Positions 57,820 to 64,000 of a stretch of DNA of 64,000 nt are shown here, in pieces. The translations under genes were made by a program, and so were the position numbers. Numbering within the stretch: position 1 is the first letter of the stretch; each line of letters starts with the position of its first letter. This DNA is from Aralia elata. Lineage: Eukaryota > Streptophyta > Magnoliopsida > Apiales > Araliaceae. The stretch spans positions 1-64,000 of the forward strand of contig JAVJAP010000337.1 of NCBI GenBank assembly GCA_034770075.1. Direction: 5' to 3'. Below the pieces are notes generated by a model. That model worked only from the letters and a program-made list of their open reading frames with translations, searched no databases and was not told the origin of the DNA.

Positions 57820-58785
57820 TCATTCAAAGTTCCTTACTTTCTTCAAGGTGTTAAAGAAGGGCAAACACCTATCTACTGATCGAGGCATAAACCTTCCAAG
57901 AGCTTCAACTCTTCCTATAAGTTTCTGAACCTCTTTTATTAACTTGGGTGGAGCCATGTCCATTATAGCTTTTATTTTATTTGGTTGGCTTCTATCCCTC
58001 TTTGTGAAACCATCAGACCCAAAAACTTTCCCCAAGCTACTCCAAATGCATATTTGGCTGGGTTTAGCTTCATCTGGTACTTCTTTAAAACCTCAAAGGT
58101 CTCTGCTAGATCTTTTATATGGTCATCTTTTTTGATAGATTTGACTAACATGTCATCCACATATATACACTTCTATATTCTTCCTAATTAAGTGCTTAAA
58201 AATTTTATTGACCAACCTTTGATAGGTTGCTCCAGCATTTTTCAATCTAAAAGGCATCACTTTATAACAATAAAGACCGTGATCAGTAATGAAAGATACC
58301 TTTAGAATATCGAGCTCATCCATCTTAATTTGATTATAGCCACTGAAGGTATCCATGAAACTCAGGAACTCATGCCTTGTTGTTGTATCTATGAGGATAT
58401 CGATCCTTGCTGATGGAAAACAATCATTAGGACATGCATCATTGAGATCTATAAAGTCTATACAAAATCTCCATTTTCCATTGGGCTTAGGAACCATGAT
58501 TGAGTTTGCAAGCCATTTTGGATATTGAATTTTTTTCAACAAACTTTGCATCCAACAACTTATCCACTTCCATATTGATGGCTTCTTGTCTCTCTGGTAC
58601 AAAGCTCCTCTTTTTATATTTCACAGCTCTTCTTATAGAGTCTATATTCAACTTATAGGTGATAACATGGGGATCAATCCCCAACATATCAGTCGTTGTC
58701 TAGGCAAACATATCTTTATTGTTCCTCAGAAATTTGACGAGTTTGTCTTTAATTTCTTCTTTCAATCTAAAATCTAAGTAGGTAA
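57820..58785 (-). pseudogene. Reverse transcriptase of Tat-2, 5'-truncated
   Basis: Minus strand: KRSFVPERQEAINMEVDKLL, YPKWLANSIMVPKPNGKWRF, CIDFIDLNDACPNDCFP, FLSFMDTFSGYNQIKMDE, VMPFRLKNAGATYQRLVNKI, then the catalytic VDDMLVKS and EANQIKAIMDMAPP. The domain is nearly complete, with two or three frame changes. The element is cut at 58785 by the next copia LTR. Confidence 0.9.
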
Positions 58786-59847
58786 TGTTAGAGTTTAGGC
58801 CCTAGAAGCCAATTATTTGATGTAATTGCTTAATATTTCTTTTGATATTTGATTGAATAAATGAATTATTTTATTAAGGTTTCATTTACTGTATTATATA
58901 AATGTTAGCATAATAAAAGTCCTTAGAATAATGATACAAATTATATAGCTTCAAGTATATGACTTGAACATGAGATTATATAATTATAGTTAGTATCATT
59001 AATCTTAAATGTCCCTAGTCGAGTATCATTGTTAATGGAACAACAATGATACATTGAGACTTGTATGTGGATTGACTGATGGCCAAATCTCATTGGTCAT
59101 TAATATATGAGATATTGAGTCAATGTATAGGTACATGTTAGAGAACAATATACTGGACAGACCCACCATGAGAATTCTATGTGGAGCATTATGCAAAGTG
59201 TCATAAGCAATTCTCATAGTGACAATGATGTAATGGTCCTCCGACCTGAAATCACTATATTACTATACGAGAATTTATGTACTTTGATATCATCAAAGGT
59301 CACCTTTAATAGGGTGGACAATAAAAGTGATTATTGGGTACATCATGAATCGTGTGAGGAATATAAGTGATCTAGATGGAATTTAACCATCCTATATATT
59401 AGGGGTGATATCCATAGGCCTCTTGATTGAGTAGGACTATGAAATGCATGGCCATGCTCAAATAGTGATTTGTTTCATATAGTCTACTCATTGACCAAGA
59501 AAACTCAGATTAAATTATGAAGAGTATAACACATTCCATGGCTCGAGTTTAATCTAGGATGTCAAGGTTAAAAAGATTAAATTACATTGAAACATTGGTC
59601 ACGAAAAAGATTGCATCGAATCACCGATCTTATTATTACTTGGGTAGCAGTGATGCATTACTAGATGTCACTCACTGTTTATAATTTTATAATGTGATTT
59701 TAAAATTATTGCCAATATAATAATAACCTATAGAGTCACACACTTAGAACGTAATTAAAAGGGAATTAATTTAAATTGTAAGAATTTAAATATGTCAATA
59801 TGATTGATAGTATTTAAATTACGAATTTAAATTAACAGGATAATTTG

Positions 59848-59890
<43 letters not shown>

Positions 59891-59993
59891 ATTAATTAAG
59901 TAAAGACTTAATTAAAATATAATATATATATATATAAATTCGGATTTTACTTTTCTAATAGGATTAGGGTTTTGTTTAATTACTTTTTGGACG

Positions 59994-60029
<36 letters not shown>

Positions 60030-60391
60030 GATATATCAGCAGTCTGAGGTACGTGAGACCAAAAAGAAAATAAAACCCTAGCCGTTTTAGAAAAGAGAGT
60101 TGAGAGAAAAACTTCAGTAAAATCCAGATATTGGCGGCTAGTACCGAAATCTCTTTGTTGCAGATCGTTTGACGGTTCGCGGGGCGTTCGTGTGGATACC
60201 GTAGAGACGCAGTTCCGTTGGAGATTCGAAGCCGTTCCAGAATTCCATCGTTCCATTCAAGCTCGGATAATCGGTAAAACAAATCTAAACCTATGAATTA
60301 ATTTATTTTCGCATGGATCCTGTTTTAGGGTTTCAGAATATCGTTTTAAAATTTTTAGATTCCGCTGCGTTTATGTGCCGAAATCCTTACA
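58786..60391 (+). repeat. 5' LTR of Copia-3 (1606 bp)
   Basis: Starts TGTTAGAGTTTAGGCCCTAG and ends GAAATCCTTACA, one base before the primer-binding site. It contains TA and TG microsatellites (59848-59890 and 59995-60028). The left flank is GGTAA (58781-58785); the partner duplication is off-window. Confidence 0.88.
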
Positions 60392-60392
60392 G

Positions 60393-60405
60393 TGGTATCA
60401 GAGCT
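60393..60405 (+). promoter_or_regulatory. Primer-binding site of Copia-3
   Basis: TGGTATCAGAGCT, the standard complement of plant initiator-Met tRNA, one base after the LTR. Confidence 0.93.
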
Positions 60406-61937
60406 ACTTGCGAAACGATTAATTCAGATTACGTGTTTTAATTGTATTCGATAGATATATGATATTTGATGATGCATGTTTACCAATCTGAAATTGAATA
60501 TATGATATTTTACATGTATGCGAATTCTGGAAAAACAGTAATATATATGCATGTATAAGATGTTTTCTTAATCGTATCCTAGAAGGTGGAATAACAATAC
60601 AACTACTGTTCTAATTGGATTAGAAGCATGATTCGGTTTAATATGATTAACCTAAACTGGACATATATGATGATTCGGTTTAATATGATTAACCTAAACT
60701 GGACATATATGATATGTTCTAAATGTATTGTTATTATGTGTGTTTTGGTGGTTTGTATATGAATCTGGAATTATTTCAGAAATTTGTGTGGAAAAATTCT
60801 GCAATACAGATTGGTGGTTTATATACGATCAGCCGGACCACCGCCAGGGGGAAACCCCCCTTGGACCCCCCGTCGTAGCACACGATGGTCGTGACCCTAA
60901 TATTTGATATTTTAAAAAATAAATAAATAATTATTATAAAATTGTGTTATGTGCTTATTATGATATGCATGGTGCACAGTTATGGCCCTTTTGACCCATA
61001 GGTTAGTGATTTTTGTTTTTGAAATACGGCTTGCATGTCGTGCCTCTCTATAAATTCTGATGTAATATTCTTTTCTCATCTAAATCCCCTCGAATGTAAC
61101 TCGAGGTTTCTTTATGATATGTAATGTACAAGTGTAACCTATCAAGATGACAAGATGATGAAGGAGAGGAGACACATGGATGAGGAAGGCCGAAGGAAGC
61201 TACTATTTTGAAATCTTTTACCACCTTAGACTGACCTTCAATCCTTTCATTAGCTTGAAAAGATTGACATAGGGTTGGACCATAACTGTGACACATTTAA
61301 TTTTGCACTTTATTTATGCTTGTATATGAGATGTTATGATAAATAATGTGCATGCTTAATAAGATTAAAATTGGTGAGATTTAAATTAATTAATAAAATC
61401 CCTCATAAAATTATTAAGTCTAAATCAGATGCCTTCCAATGAATAACACTCATCAGGACCTTGATCGATGGATGTAGGTTTGCCAAAGCAAAGTACCCTA
61501 TTTATCTTGGTAAGATGCGATAGGATAATTGTGATATCCAAATTGTTAAAATCATTGGGCCTGACTTAACTAAGTTATCTCAATAGGATTGTGGACTTAG
61601 AGGCATAGAGTTTGGTAGGTACCATTAGATGGACTTAGAACAAATATTGTTCACCAAACTATCTAAGAGTTATATATGATACAATTGACAAAGGGTTGTC
61701 TACCTAAATAATTATGTTTTGAGAGAATAGCCAAAGCTAACTTAAGACATAATGAAATATGGATCTTAGCTTACTAGAAAGATTTAAATAAAAATACTTT
61801 CCGAATTAATGGTAAGGGCTATTAATTTGAATAAAATAGTGGGAGGTATATTTTGAATATACTATTATTAATTACATAATATCAAAAACTCTGCAATTTG
61901 ACTTATTATTTTTTGCACTTATAAATTGTAGATATTA
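60406..61937 (+). other. Untranslated leader of Copia-3
   Basis: 1.5 kb without a convincing ORF. A 42-bp unit (ATGATTCGGTTTAATATGAT...GACATAT) is duplicated in tandem at 60629-60712. A GC-rich island near 60830-60890 (CCGCCAGGGGGAAACCCCCC) can fold into a stable hairpin. Confidence 0.6.
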
Positions 61938-62792
61938 ATGGCAAACAACAGCACAAATAGTCTTCACTACGATCAGTCCTTGAGAAGGAAAAACTGAGTG
62001 GAATTAATTTCCTAGACTAGCATAGGAACTTGAGAATTGTCCTCAAACAAGAGTGCAAGCTATATGTCCTTGATGGGCCCATTCCTGTAGCACCAGCTAA
62101 CACTGCACCACGTGCAGAGCATAATGCTTACAAGAAGCATCAAGATGATGCTATGGACGTGAGTTGTCTCATGCTAGCAACTATGAACTCTGAGCTTCAG
62201 AAGCAACATGAGTTAATGGATGCTTATGAGATGATCGAGCATCTCAAGAAATTGTTCGAAGGGCATGCTCGACAGGAGAGGTATGATACAAGCAAAGCGT
62301 TGTATCACTGCAAGATGGGAGAACGTGATCTAGTTAGTCCAGAAAATGATTGGGTATATTGAGCACCTTGATAGGTTGGGTTTTCCAATTACTTAGGAAG
62401 CCCAAACTGATCTTGTTTTGCAATCTTTGAACAACAGCTACTCCCAATTTGTTATGAATTATCTCATGAATGAAATTGAGAAACCACTTACTGAGTTGTT
62501 GAGCATGTTAAGAACTGCCGAGAACAACATGAAAAAGGCAGGACCCGATCCCATAATGATGGTGCAAAAGGGGAATGCTAAGGGAAAAGGGAAAGGCAAG
62601 AAAAAGATAAGATCTAAATCTGGTGCCAAACCCAATTTCAAAAACAAATGGGCTTTAAAGCCTACAGGTGGGTGGCTAAAGAAGGTGATTGTCACTTCTG
62701 TGGGAAACCTGGACACTGGAAGAGGAATTGTCATGCTTATTTGGAAGAGCTGAAGAAAAAGAAAGGAAGTGTGACTTCTGATTTAGGTATAT
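61938..62792 (+). pseudogene. Gag of Copia-3, interrupted
   Basis: ATG at 61938 gives MANNSTNSLHYDQS. After a frame change, RNLRIVLKQECKLYVLDGPI and DDAMDVSCLMLATMNSELQK follow (UBN2-type gag), then LFEGHARQERYDTSKALYHC. Near 62693-62740 an intact zinc knuckle CHFCGKPGHWKRNC is present, then LEELKKKKGSVTSDLGI, where the next LTR interrupts. Stops at 61996, 62016 and 62359 and two shifts break it. Confidence 0.85.
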
Positions 62793-64000
62793 TGATGAGT
62801 AGGTTTTTAACCTACGAGTTTGATATGTCTATGGCTTAGTTCTTTACTTGTTTTTAAGTGTTTTTGGTATCTTTTATTTGTTTTCATGTTGCTTTTGTAG
62901 GTCATGGATGGTTGTGGATTGAAAAGAAGAAAATTGGCTGGGTGCAGGGCGTGCGTTATATTTCTCGCCGGGGCGGAAGCTGGCCGGGGCGAGAACTTTT
63001 ACCTTGAACTTCTCGACGGGGCGAGGAAGCGGCAGATGGGAATCCTTATTTTGTTGGAATGCTGTTATTTTGGAAAGATGAAAGTGATCAAGGACTCTTG
63101 CTATTGAGGGACAGAAGGAGGATATAAATAGAACATTCAGATTTGGATTGGGAGAGAATTATTCAGAGATTGAACTTTCAGAGCTAAGCAAGGAGATTGG
63201 AGGACAAGTCAAGCATTGTGAGAAGTTCAGATTGGAGAGCTAGAGATTATACTGAGTTTTCTTTTAATCTTTATCCTCTGATTTGTAATTAATTATGATG
63301 ACTTATTTTGGTATTCTAGTTTTAATTGCTAGTATGAACTAAATTCTTAGTTAACGCTACAATGGAACCGGTTATAATTATGAGTTGATTATCTATTGAT
63401 TTCAATTGTTCAATTTGATGGGAGTTGTTTATCTTATTTTATGCTTGTTGATTAATTGTTTGGCCGAAAATTAGCGGGTTATCTTAGATGAATTCGGGAG
63501 ATGAAATCTAGGGTTAGAACTGGATAAGATAGCGTGTATTCTTAATTATTTGCATGTGTTGAATAATTAGATTTGTGAAGTGAATAGGGATATCTCTTTG
63601 CTGCATGTAATAATTGGAAATTGGAACTTAATGAATTTAATCCTTTAACTTTGCATAGGAATATCGTAAAGTAATTGGATTAGATAGATTTATTTGATCA
63701 CTTGGAAAAGGGCTTATAAATGCATTTGAATTTCTGTTAACAACTCCATTGAAGTGCATAATTGGAAGATATAGATAGATTAGTTTATGATAAATAACTG
63801 GGGATATAGTAGTCTTAATCATCTTAAATCTGAAGTTTAACCTTTGAATTACTTGTTAGTGTTAGTTTAATTTCAATTATTACCAATTAAAAACCCAAAT
63901 TGTGATTGTTTAATAGAATAGGCATAATTTAGATTGACAATTGGAGATTAATAGCATAGTAATTCATGTGGGTTCGACACTCTTTCTTATCACTTTATTA
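62793..64000 (+). mobile_element. LTR of a further element, running off the window
   Basis: Begins TGATGAGTAGGTTTTTAACC inside the Copia-3 gag. It carries a TATA box (GATATAAATAG, near 63121) and ends at the window edge with GTGGGTTCGACACTCTTTCT and TATCACTTTATTA. The latter is a motif I recognise from LTR 3' parts of several plant gypsy elements. The superfamily is not certain, and the right end and target duplication are not visible. Confidence 0.6.

Larger units (their letters stand above)
44901..58785 (-). mobile_element. Second Tat-lineage element (Tat-2), interrupted and truncated
   Basis: Minus-strand RT, RNase H, second RNase H and integrase lie at 56146-58785, with the integrase continuing at 54233-54440, 51564-51615 and 48480-48820. 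A plus-strand extra ORF follows (46278-48158). Three insertions split it: solo LTR 2, solo LTR 3 and a copia-type solo LTR. The gag and protease side is lost beyond 58785, where a copia LTR begins. The 3' LTR end is unresolved, so the left coordinate is approximate. Confidence 0.8.
58786..62792 (+). mobile_element. Third copia element (Copia-3), 5' part only
   Basis: Consists of a 1.6 kb LTR, an exact initiator-Met primer-binding site, a long leader and gag. It was inserted into the RT/protease side of Tat-2 and is itself cut in gag by another LTR. Its pol and 3' LTR must lie beyond the window if they exist. Confidence 0.85.

Noticed and set aside
61048..61296. 82-codon minus-strand gene in the Copia-3 leader
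   Set aside because: No recognisable domain, and the position is the untranslated leader of the element.
62459..62734. Minus-strand open frame opposite Copia-3 gag
   Set aside because: Shadow of the lysine-rich gag coding strand.

Overview
The window is nuclear DNA of a flowering plant, almost certainly a eudicot. It has spliceosomal introns, an AT-rich background, one conserved plant P-type ATPase gene, and long stretches of nested LTR retrotransposons. I saw no prokaryotic gene, CRISPR array or operon. The species cannot be fixed from the sequence alone.

Layout. 1-7525: AT-rich intergenic DNA holding a 1.49 kb Mutator-like non-autonomous transposon with long terminal inverted repeats and a perfect 9-bp target duplication (2461-3964). 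7531-17600: a complete but decayed Ty3/gypsy element of the Tat lineage on the minus strand (5-bp duplication ACATA). It has gag, protease, RT, RNase H, a second RNase H, integrase, and an antisense extra ORF with introns. 17606-20306: intergenic DNA with a Stowaway-like MITE and a TA microsatellite. 20307-25385: the only recognisable host gene, a P2B autoinhibited Ca2+-ATPase of the ACA4/ACA11 (vacuolar) type. Six exons are present, the N-terminal regulatory exon was not found, and five single-base homopolymer insertions break the frame. 25386-26972: downstream DNA with a GC-richer patch and transposon remnants.

26978-39563: a 12.6 kb Ty1/copia element of SIRE/Maximus type (duplication GAAGG). 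It has 1.65 kb LTRs, a decayed gag-pol and a large extra ORF after pol. The octamer CGTAGAGT or its complement recurs about 22 times in it. 39569-44900: intergenic and mitochondria-like DNA (a trnS-UGA fragment) split by a 3.64 kb solo LTR. 44900-58785: a second Tat-type element, minus strand, again with an antisense intron-containing ORF. It is interrupted by two more solo LTRs with perfect duplications and by a copia-type solo LTR. At 58786 it is cut by a third copia element (LTR, primer-binding site, leader, gag), whose gag is in turn cut at 62793 by another LTR that runs off the window.

Most of the window is therefore a nested retrotransposon cluster beside one calcium-pump gene. The signals not explained by ordinary annotation are the CGTAGAGT motif in the SIRE element, an array of about 29 TTGGCGCTTTTT-like words upstream of the second antisense ORF, repeated hairpin units inside solo LTRs, and the recurrence of antisense ORFs with small introns in both Tat elements.
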